A stretch of DNA of 64,000 bases from G11 sp947167445. Lineage in GTDB: Bacteria; Bacillota; Clostridia; Lachnospirales; Lachnospiraceae. Shown here piece after piece: positions 35,245 through 43,405 of the stretch. Position numbers and translations under genes: made by a program. The stretch spans positions 1 to 64,000 of the forward strand of contig CAMVID010000014.1 of assembly GCA_947167445.1 (NCBI GenBank), written 5' to 3'. The notes under the pieces were generated by a model that saw only the letters and a program-made list of their open reading frames with translations, was not told the origin of the DNA and made no database searches. Each line of letters opens with the position of its first letter. Position 1 is the first letter of the stretch.

Positions 35245-35398
35245 CGGCGTCATAGTGGTAGTCAATGGCTGCCAGGCTTTCTTCAAGCTCCGCCCTGTCA
35301 ACATCCAAATCATCGCATAAGTCGTCTAGGCTCTTGTAGAAGTCTCTTAACTTAAGATTTATGAAACTAAGTCTCATAACAGGATCAACAGGCAGCAT
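35225..35398 (-). CDS. DUF4250 small protein
   Basis: A 57-residue gene, ATG at 35398, TAA at 35227-35225, with GAGAGGAT 4 nt upstream and only 2 bp after the clpB stop. The product (MLPVDPVMRLSFINLKLRDF at the start, SLDDLCDDLDVDRAELEESL in the middle, ending IDYHYDADANKFV) is a close fit to the DUF4250 family of clostridia. The central segment looks like a small helix-turn-helix. Its end overlaps the RACo-like gene by about 20 bp. Function is unknown. Confidence 0.88.
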   Translation of the reverse strand: MLPVDPVMRLSFINLKLRDFYKSLDDLCDDLDVDRAELEESLAAIDYHYDADANKFV

Positions 35399-35400
35399 AA

Positions 35401-37983
35401 TTATCCTCTCAAAGCCACAAGTTCACCATCCTTCTCATCAATGCTGATGACATCTCCGGTATGAACTTTATCTTCCAGTATCAGTTTAGCTGCCGAAGTC
35501 TCTACATGCTTTTGGATAAATCTCTTAAGAGGTCTTGCTCCGTAAATGGGATCATAAGCCTCGTTAACGATATATTCCTTAGCCTTGTCAGTAAGAGCCA
35601 CAGATAATTCCTTGTCCGCAAGTCTTCTGTTTATATCTTCGACAACCAAGTTAATGATACCACCAATGTTGTCCTTGCTCAACGGCTTAAACATGATTAT
35701 CTCATCAAGTCTGTTAAGGAATTCGGGTCTGAAGTGATTACGCAAATCTCCTTCAACCTGTTTTCTTGCCTCCTCCGAGATATTGCCTTCGGAATCGATT
35801 CCGTCCAAAAGATAACCTGCACCGATATTGCTGGTCATAATGAGGATAGTATTTTTGAAATCAACGGTTCTGCCCTGAGAGTCGGTGATACGTCCGTCAT
35901 CGAGAACCTGTAAAAGCACATTAAATACATCAGGATGTGCCTTCTCAATCTCATCAAACAAAACAACCGAGTAGGGTTTGCGTCTTACAGCCTCAGTCAG
36001 CTGACCGCCCTCATCATATCCAACGTATCCGGGAGGTGCTCCGATAAGTCTGGATACGGAGAACTTCTCCATATATTCACTCATGTCGATTCGAACCATG
36101 TTGTTCTCATCGTCAAAAAGTGCCTGAGCCAAAGTTTTGGCAAGTTCTGTTTTTCCCACACCGGTAGGACCTAAGAACATGAAGGAACCGATGGGTTTGC
36201 CGGGATCTTTAACCCCTGCTTTGGACCTTATAATGGCCTCAGTAACCTTCTCTACAGCCTCATCCTGGCCGATTACTCTTTCATGGAGAACCTGATCCAG
36301 ATGAAGCGTTTTATTTCTCTCACTTTCCGTTAATTTGGATACGGGTATTCCGGTCCATCTGGAGATAATTCTTGTGATTTCATCCTCGGAAACGCACTCA
36401 TGAACCAGAGAATTTTCTTTCTTACCGGACTCATTTTCAAGAGTTTCCAAAGTTTTCTTTAAATCAGGCAGTTTGCCGTAGCTTAATTCTGCCGCCTTCT
36501 CATAATCACCGTTTCTCTGAGCAATCTGAATCTGGCTGTTAACCTCGTCAATTTCCTCCCTGATTTTGGAAATTCTGTTGACGCTTTCCTTCTCGTTATC
36601 CCACTGTGCTTTCTTTCCGGAAAAATCTTCTTTGAGCTCAGCAAGCTCCTTCCTTAAGATTTCAAGCCGCTCTGCGCTTAAGTGGTCTGTCTCCTTCTTA
36701 AGGGCCGTCTCCTCGATTTCAAGCTGCATGATTTTTCTTTGCATCTCATCAAGTTCAGTAGGCATGGAATCAAGTTCAGTCTTAATAAGAGCGCAGGCTT
36801 CATCCACCAGGTCAATGGCCTTATCCGGAAGGAATCTGTCTGTTATATATCTGTTTGATAATGTGGCGGCGCTTACCAGAGCATTATCCATGATCTTTAC
36901 GCCATGATATACCTCGTATCTGTCCTTGATACCTCTGAGAATCGAGATGGTATCCTCAACCGTAGGCTCATCAACCATAACAGGCTGGAAACGTCTCTCA
37001 AGGGCCGCATCCTTCTCGATATACTTTCTGTACTCATCAAGGGTTGTGGCACCGATACAGTGAAGCTCACCTCTGGCAAGCATGGGTTTAAGCATGTTGC
37101 CGGCATCGAGACTTCCGTCGGTTTTACCTGCTCCCACTATGGTATGTAATTCATCAATGAAAAGAATTATCTGTCCGTCAGAGTTCTTCACATCTTCAAG
37201 AACTGCCTTAAGTCTTTCCTCAAACTCACCTCTGTACTTGGCTCCGGCCACAAGAGCACCCATATCAAGGGAGAATATCTTCTTATCCTTAAGGTTGCCG
37301 GGAACATCGCCCCTTACAATTCTTTGAGCCAGGCCTTCAACAACTGCCGTCTTACCGACACCGGGTTCACCTATAAGCACAGGGTTATTCTTGGTCTTTC
37401 TGGAAAGAATTCTTATAACATTTCGGATCTCCGAATCTCGTCCTATTACGGGATCAAGCTTCTCTCTTCTTGCCTTGTCAACCAGTTCCTGACCATATTT
37501 CTCAAGAGTATCATAAGTAGCTTCGGGGTTATCGGAATTAACTGTCTGATTGCCTCTTACGGTCGAAAGAGCCGCAAGAAATCTCTCAGTTGTAATTCCA
37601 TATTCCTTAAAGCACTCCTTCATGGTCTTGCTGGGATGCTTAATCATGCAAAGGAAAAGGTGCTCCACGCTTACGTAGGAGTCTCCCATTCTCTTGGCCT
37701 CATCCTCGGCTTCCACAAGGACCCTGTTAAGGTCCTGTCCCATTCGAAGTTCGCCACCCTGAACCTTAACTCTTTTCTCAAGCATTTCTCTGACGTGGTT
37801 AACAAAGTGCTCCGTGTTAATCTCCATCTTCTCAATAAGTTTAAGAATCAGGCTGTCTTCCACGGTGAGCAGCGCATACAAAAGGTGCTCCTGCTCAATC
37901 TCCTGGTTTCCGTACTCATATGCCAGTTTCTCCGTCATGTTGACGGCTTCCATACTTTTTTGTGTAAATTTCGATATATTCAT
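35401..37983 (-). CDS. clpB: ATP-dependent chaperone ClpB
   Basis: Hexameric disaggregase that rescues aggregated proteins with DnaK. The 860-residue protein has the Clp N-domain repeats (about 1-145), NBD1 with Walker A GEPGVGKTAV, a coiled-coil M domain (about 405-525) that distinguishes ClpB from ClpC/ClpA, and NBD2 with Walker A GPTGVGKTEL and the pore loop GYVGYDEGG. No CIRCE or clear CtsR site is seen upstream. A strong sigma-A promoter lies at 38032-38059. The downstream DUF4250, RACo-like and rarA genes probably share its transcript. Confidence 0.97.
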   Translation of the reverse strand: MNISKFTQKSMEAVNMTEKLAYEYGNQEIEQEHLLYALLTVEDSLILKLIEKMEINTEHFVNHVREMLEKRVKVQGGELRMGQDLNRVLVEAEDEAKRMGDSYVSVEHLFLCMIKHPSKTMKECFKEYGITTERFLAALSTVRGNQTVNSDNPEATYDTLEKYGQELVDKARREKLDPVIGRDSEIRNVIRILSRKTKNNPVLIGEPGVGKTAVVEGLAQRIVRGDVPGNLKDKKIFSLDMGALVAGAKYRGEFEERLKAVLEDVKNSDGQIILFIDELHTIVGAGKTDGSLDAGNMLKPMLARGELHCIGATTLDEYRKYIEKDAALERRFQPVMVDEPTVEDTISILRGIKDRYEVYHGVKIMDNALVSAATLSNRYITDRFLPDKAIDLVDEACALIKTELDSMPTELDEMQRKIMQLEIEETALKKETDHLSAERLEILRKELAELKEDFSGKKAQWDNEKESVNRISKIREEIDEVNSQIQIAQRNGDYEKAAELSYGKLPDLKKTLETLENESGKKENSLVHECVSEDEITRIISRWTGIPVSKLTESERNKTLHLDQVLHERVIGQDEAVEKVTEAIIRSKAGVKDPGKPIGSFMFLGPTGVGKTELAKTLAQALFDDENNMVRIDMSEYMEKFSVSRLIGAPPGYVGYDEGGQLTEAVRRKPYSVVLFDEIEKAHPDVFNVLLQVLDDGRITDSQGRTVDFKNTILIMTSNIGAGYLLDGIDSEGNISEEARKQVEGDLRNHFRPEFLNRLDEIIMFKPLSKDNIGGIINLVVEDINRRLADKELSVALTDKAKEYIVNEAYDPIYGARPLKRFIQKHVETSAAKLILEDKVHTGDVISIDEKDGELVALRG

Positions 37984-38031
37984 AAACTCACCCCCTTATT
38001 TCTTCTTGGGTTTTATCTTTGTTCTATATCA

Positions 38032-38059
38032 ACTATAACACAGATTTTCTTGTTGTCAA
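38032..38059 (-). promoter_or_regulatory. Promoter of clpB
   Basis: Minus-strand -35 TTGACA (38054-38059), 16-bp spacer, -10 TATAGT (38032-38037) with a TGTGT extension. The palindromic repeat pair lies about 20 bp upstream. Confidence 0.75.
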
Positions 38060-38079
38060 TAGGTACAAATATGGCGGAT

Positions 38080-38146
38080 GTGCAATTTGGGGACAGTCCC
38101 ATTTTGCACATAAAATGTGCGAAATGGGACTGTCCCCAAACTGCAC
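38080..38146. repeat. Inverted pair of GGGGACAG-core palindromic repeats
   Basis: Two 30-bp elements, 38080-38109 and 38117-38146, lie head to head around the 7-bp spacer ATAAAAT. Each has GTGCA and TGCAC-like ends and a TGGGGACAGTCCCA core; the two match at 28 of 30 positions when one is reverse-complemented. The whole forms a 30-bp-stem hairpin between clpB and the antiporter gene, and the core matches the element at 32501-32535. Confidence 0.85.
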
Positions 38147-38168
38147 GTCCGGCACTATACCGACCAAT

Positions 38169-39338
38169 TTATTTTTCCTTAAACAAAACCTTCAGCAATA
38201 TAGGCGTTGCCACCGAGCTTATCAGTATCAAAAGAATTACCGGAGCAAAATATACGGATTCAATAAGGCCCACGGACAATCCCTTCTGGGCCACAATCAG
38301 GGCGACCTCTCCTCTTGTCATCATACCGACACCGATTCTTAATCTGTCTTTTCCTCTGAATCCAAGAAGGGCAGAAACGCCGCCACATCCCACGATCTTT
38401 GCAATCAATGCAACGGCTACAAAGCAAAGTGAGAAAATAAGAATCTCCGGTGTGAGGCCGCTGATATCTGTTTTAAGTCCTACGGATGCGAAGAAAACGG
38501 GGCCGAATAACATATATGAGCTGATGTCGATTTTTCTTGATACATAACCTGCATCCTGAATAGAGCAAAGGATTACGCCTGCAATATATGCGCCTGTGAT
38601 ATCTGCGATTCCAAAGTGCGCCTCAGCAATATAAGCCATGGCAAAGCAGAACGCAAGGCTTACGATAGGTACCCTTTGAGTGTGAGGGTATCTGTTGTCG
38701 AACCATTTCATTATCTTGTATCCCACGAAGGCAACAACTGCGGAGAATACAATGAATAATCCTGTCTTGGCAAAAACGCCTCCGATATTTCCGGTGGAGG
38801 TTCCGGCACTTACAACGCAGGTAAGAACCAGGATACCGATAACGTCATCTATGATAGCCGCACTTACAATAGTGGTCCCCACGAAGGTGTTTATTTTGCC
38901 AAGTTCCTGCAAGGTTGCAACCGTAATGGAAACGCTTGTGGCGGTCATAATTGTTCCTATAAATAATGCTTTATAGAAGTGCTCACTGCCAACAGCAGAG
39001 AATCCGTAAAAGCAGGAATAGAGTAATGTTCCACCAACAAGAGGAACGAACACACCGGCACAGGCAATGGCAAAGGCCTTCGCTCCCGCCTTCTTAAGAT
39101 CCTGCAAGTTGGTTCCAAGACCCGTACCAAACATCAGAAGAACAACACCAATTTCTGCTGTCTTTGAAATATAATCGGTAAGCTGAACCCAGTTTAAAAC
39201 ACAGGGTCCAATCAAAAGTCCTGCCAGAATCTCGCCCACAACCTGGGGCATCTTGCACTTTCTGGCAATGAGTCCGAAAAACTTTGCAAATATAACTATT
39301 AATGCTAAATCTCTGAATACGCTGTAAGCTGCTTCCAT
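38169..39338 (-). CDS. Na+/H+ (or K+/H+) antiporter, CPA2 family
   Basis: The 389-residue protein has 11-13 predicted TM helices of the Na_H_Exchanger family (GEILAGLLIGPCVLNW, SVSITVATLQELG, SAAIIDDVIGILVLT). The acidic pair DD in AAIIDDVIGI is the expected ion-binding site of CPA2 exchangers. It lacks the C-terminal TrkA-N domain of KefB/KefC-type K+ transporters. It is a single-gene unit; the ion is not decidable from sequence. Confidence 0.9.
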   Translation of the reverse strand: MEAAYSVFRDLALIVIFAKFFGLIARKCKMPQVVGEILAGLLIGPCVLNWVQLTDYISKTAEIGVVLLMFGTGLGTNLQDLKKAGAKAFAIACAGVFVPLVGGTLLYSCFYGFSAVGSEHFYKALFIGTIMTATSVSITVATLQELGKINTFVGTTIVSAAIIDDVIGILVLTCVVSAGTSTGNIGGVFAKTGLFIVFSAVVAFVGYKIMKWFDNRYPHTQRVPIVSLAFCFAMAYIAEAHFGIADITGAYIAGVILCSIQDAGYVSRKIDISSYMLFGPVFFASVGLKTDISGLTPEILIFSLCFVAVALIAKIVGCGGVSALLGFRGKDRLRIGVGMMTRGEVALIVAQKGLSVGLIESVYFAPVILLILISSVATPILLKVLFKEK

Positions 39339-39404
39339 TTAATAATCGCTTCCTTCTTCAATAAACTCTCTCTACGCCGAATACAGATTATAGCACCCTT
39401 TTCC

Positions 39405-39436
39405 CAAAAAAGAAAGTCCTGCAAAACAGGACTTTC
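39405..39436 (-). terminator. Terminator of the glycerol operon
   Basis: Minus-strand stem GAAAGTCCTG / CAGGACTTTC with a 5-nt loop and a run of six T after it, just past the DUF1667 stop. Confidence 0.92.
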
Positions 39437-39442
39437 CCCTTA

Positions 39443-39802
39443 TTAGTCAACAGCCTTTGTAGCAACCACTTCAACACCGGTTCCCGCCACGTTTTCAATG
39501 ATAACATCGCCTATGGCAACAGGTGCCTTTGCAACTGCCTTGTTAATATCCTTCATCACATCAAATATCTTTGATTTGGGAATATCGGACTTTGTTTTTA
39601 CAGAGGTAAAATCTTTTGAACCTCCTTGGACCCTTACTGTTGAAGTAACGATTCTTGTGGGGTTTGTAACCTCTTTCTCAGCGTAGATACGCCCTTTTTC
39701 ACAGGTGTTTCCCGTTATGCTCTTTACTTCGCCATTCTCCAGTTCAACAGTTATCTGACAACCCAGAGGACAGCCGATACAGGTAAGTTCTCTTTTCTCC
39801 AT
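39443..39802 (-). CDS. DUF1667 protein, putative iron-sulfur subunit of glycerol-3-phosphate oxidation
   Basis: The ATG at 39802 is preferred over a GTG at 39814 that abuts the AAGGAG site. The roughly 119-residue product matches DUF1667: an N-terminal motif Cys8-x2-Cys11-x3-Cys15-x18-Cys34 (CIGCPLGC ... NTC) that looks like a [4Fe-4S] site, then a small alpha/beta region. It is the third gene after two flavoenzymes, and this trio recurs in Firmicutes near glpK. It may do the job of GlpC, passing electrons from the dehydrogenase; that role is inference. Confidence 0.85.
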   Translation of the reverse strand: MEKRELTCIGCPLGCQITVELENGEVKSITGNTCEKGRIYAEKEVTNPTRIVTSTVRVQGGSKDFTSVKTKSDIPKSKIFDVMKDINKAVAKAPVAIGDVIIENVAGTGVEVVATKAVD

Positions 39803-39810
39803 AGCCACTA

Positions 39811-41073
39811 TCACTCCTTTTCAATCTTTACGGTGATTGTCTCAAGATTAGGGTAAGCCGCAAGCTGATCCTTCTTCAAGATAACCTGTTCCATTTCACC
39901 GGGTGCCATTACATTTTTCTTTCTGTGCTGAACTCTCTCATCATTAAGATATACGCTAATGAAGGAATCTTTAAATACAGCTCCGACTCTGAATCTGACC
40001 GTAAGAATATCTTCCATGTTCTCAACGCAGATATGTCTGGGAACCGTATATCTCGCACCGTCAACCGCATTAATCTTTATATCTTTTCCGGCGTCCTTTA
40101 ATTCACCCTTAACAAACTTGGCCGCATTTGCTCCCGCCTTGGTAGCCTCCTCAGAAACGTAGTCAACCAGGTCATGTACATGAAGCACATTTCCCGCTGC
40201 GAATACGCCGGGGATGCTGGTTTCAAGGCTTTCGTTAACCACAGGTCCGCTTGTTACGGGATCAATCTCAACACCGGCATTTCTTGAAAGCTCATTCTCC
40301 GGAATAAGGCCTACGGAAAGAAGCAGTGTATCACACTCATAATCCTCTTCGGTTCCGGGGATGGGTTTGCCTTTGCCGTCAACCTCTGCAATGGTTATGC
40401 CTTCAAGTCTCTCCTTACCTCTTATATCCACAACAGTGTGGCTTAACTTAAGAGGAATATCAAAGTCATTAAGGCACTGAACGATATTTCTCTTTAATCC
40501 GCCTGAATAAGGCATTAACTCAGCAACAACCTGTACCTTGGCGCCTTCCAGCGTAAGTCTTCTTGCCATAATAAGACCGATATCACCGGATCCAAGAATT
40601 ACAACCTTTTTACCGGGCATATAGCCTTCCATATTCACAAGTCGCTGTGCCGTACCTGCTGAGAAAATACCTGCCGGACGGTAGCCCGGTATATTAAGAG
40701 CTCCTCTTGATCTCTCACGGCATCCCATGCAAAGAACGATGGATTTGGCCTGAATCTCAAACATTCCGTCCTCACGATTCATGGCGGTTACAACCTTATC
40801 CTTTGAGATGTCCATAACCATTGTTCCAAGCTTATACTCGATACCAAGTTTTAGAACTTCGTCAATAAAACGTCCGGCATACTCGGGACCTGTAAGTTCT
40901 TCTTTAAAAGTATGAAGTCCAAATCCGTTATGTATGCACTGGTTTAAAATACCACCAAGTTCCTTGTCTCTTTCGAGAATAAGAATATTGTCAATTCCAT
41001 TCTTCTTGGCGGATGCTGCTGCTGCAAGACCGGCAGGGCCACCGCCTACAATTACTACATCTACTGTTCTCAT
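39811..41073 (-). CDS. FAD/NAD-binding oxidoreductase of the glycerol operon
   Basis: The 420-residue flavoprotein of the pyridine nucleotide-disulfide reductase fold has the FAD site GGGPAGLAAAASAKKNG at the N-terminus, a GSGDIGLIMARRLTLEG NAD(P)-binding motif near 158, and the second FAD segment GVFAAGNVLHVHD. It has a CMGCRERSRG motif after the first third, like NADH-dependent subunits of such dehydrogenases. It lies 12 bp after the glpA-like gene and 8 bp before the DUF1667 start. It probably passes electrons between glycerol-3-phosphate dehydrogenase and NAD(H). Confidence 0.88.
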   Translation of the reverse strand: MRTVDVVIVGGGPAGLAAAASAKKNGIDNILILERDKELGGILNQCIHNGFGLHTFKEELTGPEYAGRFIDEVLKLGIEYKLGTMVMDISKDKVVTAMNREDGMFEIQAKSIVLCMGCRERSRGALNIPGYRPAGIFSAGTAQRLVNMEGYMPGKKVVILGSGDIGLIMARRLTLEGAKVQVVAELMPYSGGLKRNIVQCLNDFDIPLKLSHTVVDIRGKERLEGITIAEVDGKGKPIPGTEEDYECDTLLLSVGLIPENELSRNAGVEIDPVTSGPVVNESLETSIPGVFAAGNVLHVHDLVDYVSEEATKAGANAAKFVKGELKDAGKDIKINAVDGARYTVPRHICVENMEDILTVRFRVGAVFKDSFISVYLNDERVQHRKKNVMAPGEMEQVILKKDQLAAYPNLETITVKIEKE

Positions 41074-41085
41074 AGTGGTTCCCTC

Positions 41086-42516
41086 CTATTCCTTAGTACG
41101 TCCTACAACAATCTTTGAGTTTCCGCCGGACTTGGTAATTTCTTCCTGAGGAATTCCAAGCTCCCTCTCGATGATCTCCATGGTCCTGGGTGAGCAGAAT
41201 CCCGCCTGGCATCTTCCCATGCCCGCTCTTGTTCTTCTCTTTACACCGTCAAGGCTTCTTGCAGGTATAATTCTGTGAAGCGCATCGATAATCTCACCTT
41301 CGGTAACACTCTCACATCGGCAGATAATATTTCCGTATGCGGGATTCTCCTTAATGAGTTTGTTTCTTTCTTCTATGGACAAATCAGCAGGATTAAGGAT
41401 TCCTTTTCTCTTTGAAATCCAGTTCTCCTTCTTCTCAAGATTCATAAGGCCCTTAAGAATGTCTGCAACCATCTCACCTATGGCAGGTGATGATGAAAGG
41501 CCGGGAGACTCTATGCCTGCGCAGTCTATAAACTGTTTTGCATCCTCCACTTCCTCAATAATAAATTCATGTCCCGCTTCATGGGCACGAAGTCCTGCAA
41601 AGCTTGTGATGACCTGTCTTATGGGAAGGGCTTTAACTGTAGCTCCTGCCTTGCTGATTAAATCATCAAGTCCTTCTCTTGTGGTTGCGGTGGATTCTTT
41701 GTCATCAATATCAATGGCCGTAGGACCCACAATAAGGTTTCCGTGAATTGTGGGAGAAACCAGAACACCTTTGCCCATCTTTGAAGGCTGAGGGAATATG
41801 GTCCTTGAAACATAATTACCCACTGTCTTATCAAGGAGGCAATAATCTCCCCTTCTTGCAACGATTGTAAGCTTCTTTGCACTTACCATATTGTGAATCT
41901 TGTCAGCATAAACTCCGGCGGCATTTACTACATATTTAGTCTCTATATCGCCCTTGTTGGTCTTAAGAACGTAGTATCCGTCCTTCTTCTCAATGTCTGT
42001 AACTTCCGTATCAAACTGGAATCTGACACCGTTTTCTGCTGCGTTCTCCGCCAAAGCGATAGTCAGGTTAAAGGGACACACAATACCGCTGGTAGGAGCA
42101 TATAAAGCACCTTCCACATTATCACTAAGGTTAGGCTCCATCTTAAGAACCTCTTCCTTTGATAAAATCTTCAGTTCCTTCACTCCATTCGCAATGCCAC
42201 GGTCATATAAATCTTTAAGTCCCGGAAGGTCTTCCTTGTGCATGCAAACAACCAAAGCTCCGTTCCTCCTGAAGGGAATGTCCAGATCTTTAGCCAGTTC
42301 ATCCATCATCTCGTTTCCCCTGACGTTTAGTTTTGCCATGAGGGAACCCTTTGCAGCATCAAAGCCTGCGTGGATAATTGCACTGTTTGCCTTTGATGTT
42401 CCGCAGCACACGTCCTCACACTTATCAATTACCAGAACATCTGCTTTGTACCTTGACAGTTCTCTGGCCACCGCACAGCCAGATACACCGGCACCGATTA
42501 CAACGATGTCTTTCAT
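41086..42516 (-). CDS. glpA: FAD-dependent glycerol-3-phosphate dehydrogenase, GlpA type
   Basis: Oxidises glycerol 3-phosphate to dihydroxyacetone phosphate. The 476-residue protein has a DAO-type FAD domain (VVIGAGVSGCAVARELSRY at the N-terminus; GTSKANSAIIHAG) and a C-terminal BFD-like [2Fe-2S] domain (about 385-450, CRCESVTEGEI ... GRCQAGFC) as in anaerobic GlpA. L-2-hydroxyglutarate oxidase-like proteins share the fold, but position in a glpPKF cluster favours GlpA. The gap upstream contains a promoter and a structured leader. Confidence 0.88.
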   Translation of the reverse strand: MKDIVVIGAGVSGCAVARELSRYKADVLVIDKCEDVCCGTSKANSAIIHAGFDAAKGSLMAKLNVRGNEMMDELAKDLDIPFRRNGALVVCMHKEDLPGLKDLYDRGIANGVKELKILSKEEVLKMEPNLSDNVEGALYAPTSGIVCPFNLTIALAENAAENGVRFQFDTEVTDIEKKDGYYVLKTNKGDIETKYVVNAAGVYADKIHNMVSAKKLTIVARRGDYCLLDKTVGNYVSRTIFPQPSKMGKGVLVSPTIHGNLIVGPTAIDIDDKESTATTREGLDDLISKAGATVKALPIRQVITSFAGLRAHEAGHEFIIEEVEDAKQFIDCAGIESPGLSSSPAIGEMVADILKGLMNLEKKENWISKRKGILNPADLSIEERNKLIKENPAYGNIICRCESVTEGEIIDALHRIIPARSLDGVKRRTRAGMGRCQAGFCSPRTMEIIERELGIPQEEITKSGGNSKIVVGRTKE

Positions 42517-42623
42517 TCTATCGCTCTCCTTTTCTTTTCTATAAAACGATTCTTTGCCCTTTCTTTAAAAGAAAGGGTCAGACAATAAGCCGGCATTCTC
42601 TGCCTGCTAATTGCCTGACTCAT
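42513..42623 (-). CDS. Possible 36-codon leader ORF before glpA
   Basis: An open frame from ATG 42623 to a TGA that overlaps the glpA start (ATGA). The product would be Arg/Lys-rich (MSQAISRQRMPAYCL at the start). The upstream site (GAGAG) is weak and no family is known, so it may be chance; the stop/start overlap is the only positive sign. Confidence 0.25.
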   Translation of the reverse strand: MSQAISRQRMPAYCLTLSFKERAKNRFIEKKRRAIE

Positions 42624-42663
42624 CTCTCGCGCAATAACTATTTAATTAGTTAATCACATTATA
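42545..42663 (-). promoter_or_regulatory. Promoter and structured leader of the glpA genes
   Basis: An extended -10 TGATATAAT (TATAAT at 42658-42663) lies at the end of glpF. The leader then folds as an outer stem GTCAG/CTGAC with inner hairpin GGCA-GAGAA-TGCC, followed by CCCTTTCTTTT and a second hairpin (CCCTTTCTTT/AAAGAAAGGG). It is a candidate GlpP-dependent antitermination site. Confidence 0.5.
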
Positions 42664-42670
42664 TCACAAA

Positions 42671-43369
42671 TTACATATGGAAGAAAGGAACAACCTTCCA
42701 AAGTAAACCTGCGCAAAGTGCACCAAGCAAAGGACCAACTACAGGAATCCATGAATAACCCCAGTTGTTGTCGCCCTTACGCCATACAGCGTGAGCAATA
42801 CGAGGGGAAAGGTCTCTTGCAGGGTTCATTGCGTATCCTGTCAAACCACCGAATGACATACCGCAGGCCATGATGATTCCGAATACTGCGAAGTTGGGAA
42901 GTGCATATGCGCCGGGGATTGCAAGAATTGCAAATACCAGAACAAATGTAGCAACAGCTTCCTGGAATACGTTTCTGGGAGCGTTGGGGATTGAAGGAGC
43001 TGTACAGTAGCAACCAAGAGTTGAACCGCCCTCTTTCTCTGTTGCATCAAGGTGATCCTTGTAAGCAATTGAAAGAATGGAAGCGCCTACGAAGCCGCCT
43101 AACATCTGAGCAACAATATATCCCGGAACCTGAGCCCAGGCAAAGTTTCCTACTACTGCAAGAGCAATTGTAAGAACAGGGTTAAAGCTTGCTCCTGAAT
43201 ATCCAAACATGAATGCAGGAACCATAACTGCGAGGCCCCATCCGATTGTGATATAAACAGAATTGCTTCCCTTAAATCCGGACTTGTTTAATGTTGCACT
43301 CATACATACGCCATCGCCCAAAAGAACGAGCATAGCTGTTCCTATAAACTCACATAAATAAGCTTGCAT
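42671..43369 (-). CDS. glpF: Glycerol uptake facilitator (aquaglyceroporin)
   Basis: MIP-family channel for facilitated glycerol diffusion. The 232-residue protein has six TM helices and two half-helix motifs: GASFNPVLTIA (NPV instead of NPA) and GYAMNPARDLSPR, whose NPARD is characteristic of glycerol channels. It lies 36 bp after glpK, matching capture of imported glycerol by phosphorylation. Confidence 0.95.
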   Translation of the reverse strand: MQAYLCEFIGTAMLVLLGDGVCMSATLNKSGFKGSNSVYITIGWGLAVMVPAFMFGYSGASFNPVLTIALAVVGNFAWAQVPGYIVAQMLGGFVGASILSIAYKDHLDATEKEGGSTLGCYCTAPSIPNAPRNVFQEAVATFVLVFAILAIPGAYALPNFAVFGIIMACGMSFGGLTGYAMNPARDLSPRIAHAVWRKGDNNWGYSWIPVVGPLLGALCAGLLWKVVPFFHM

Positions 43370-43405
43370 AAATTAATACCCCCTAATTATTAATATGTAG
43401 TCGTC

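Noticed and set aside
37984..38080. CIRCE or CtsR sites before clpB
   Set aside because: Searched for TTAGCACTC-N9-GAGTGCTAA and GGTCAAA repeats; neither is present.
37324..38547. 407-codon plus-strand open frame opposite clpB and the antiporter
   Set aside because: It is antisense to two clear genes, runs through the palindromic repeats, lacks a ribosome site and has no recognisable domain.
42545..42575. CCCTTTCTTT/AAAGAAAGGG palindrome as a terminator of glpF
   Set aside because: It lies about 100 bp after glpF, just before the glpA ribosome site, without a following U-run; it fits the leader structure better.
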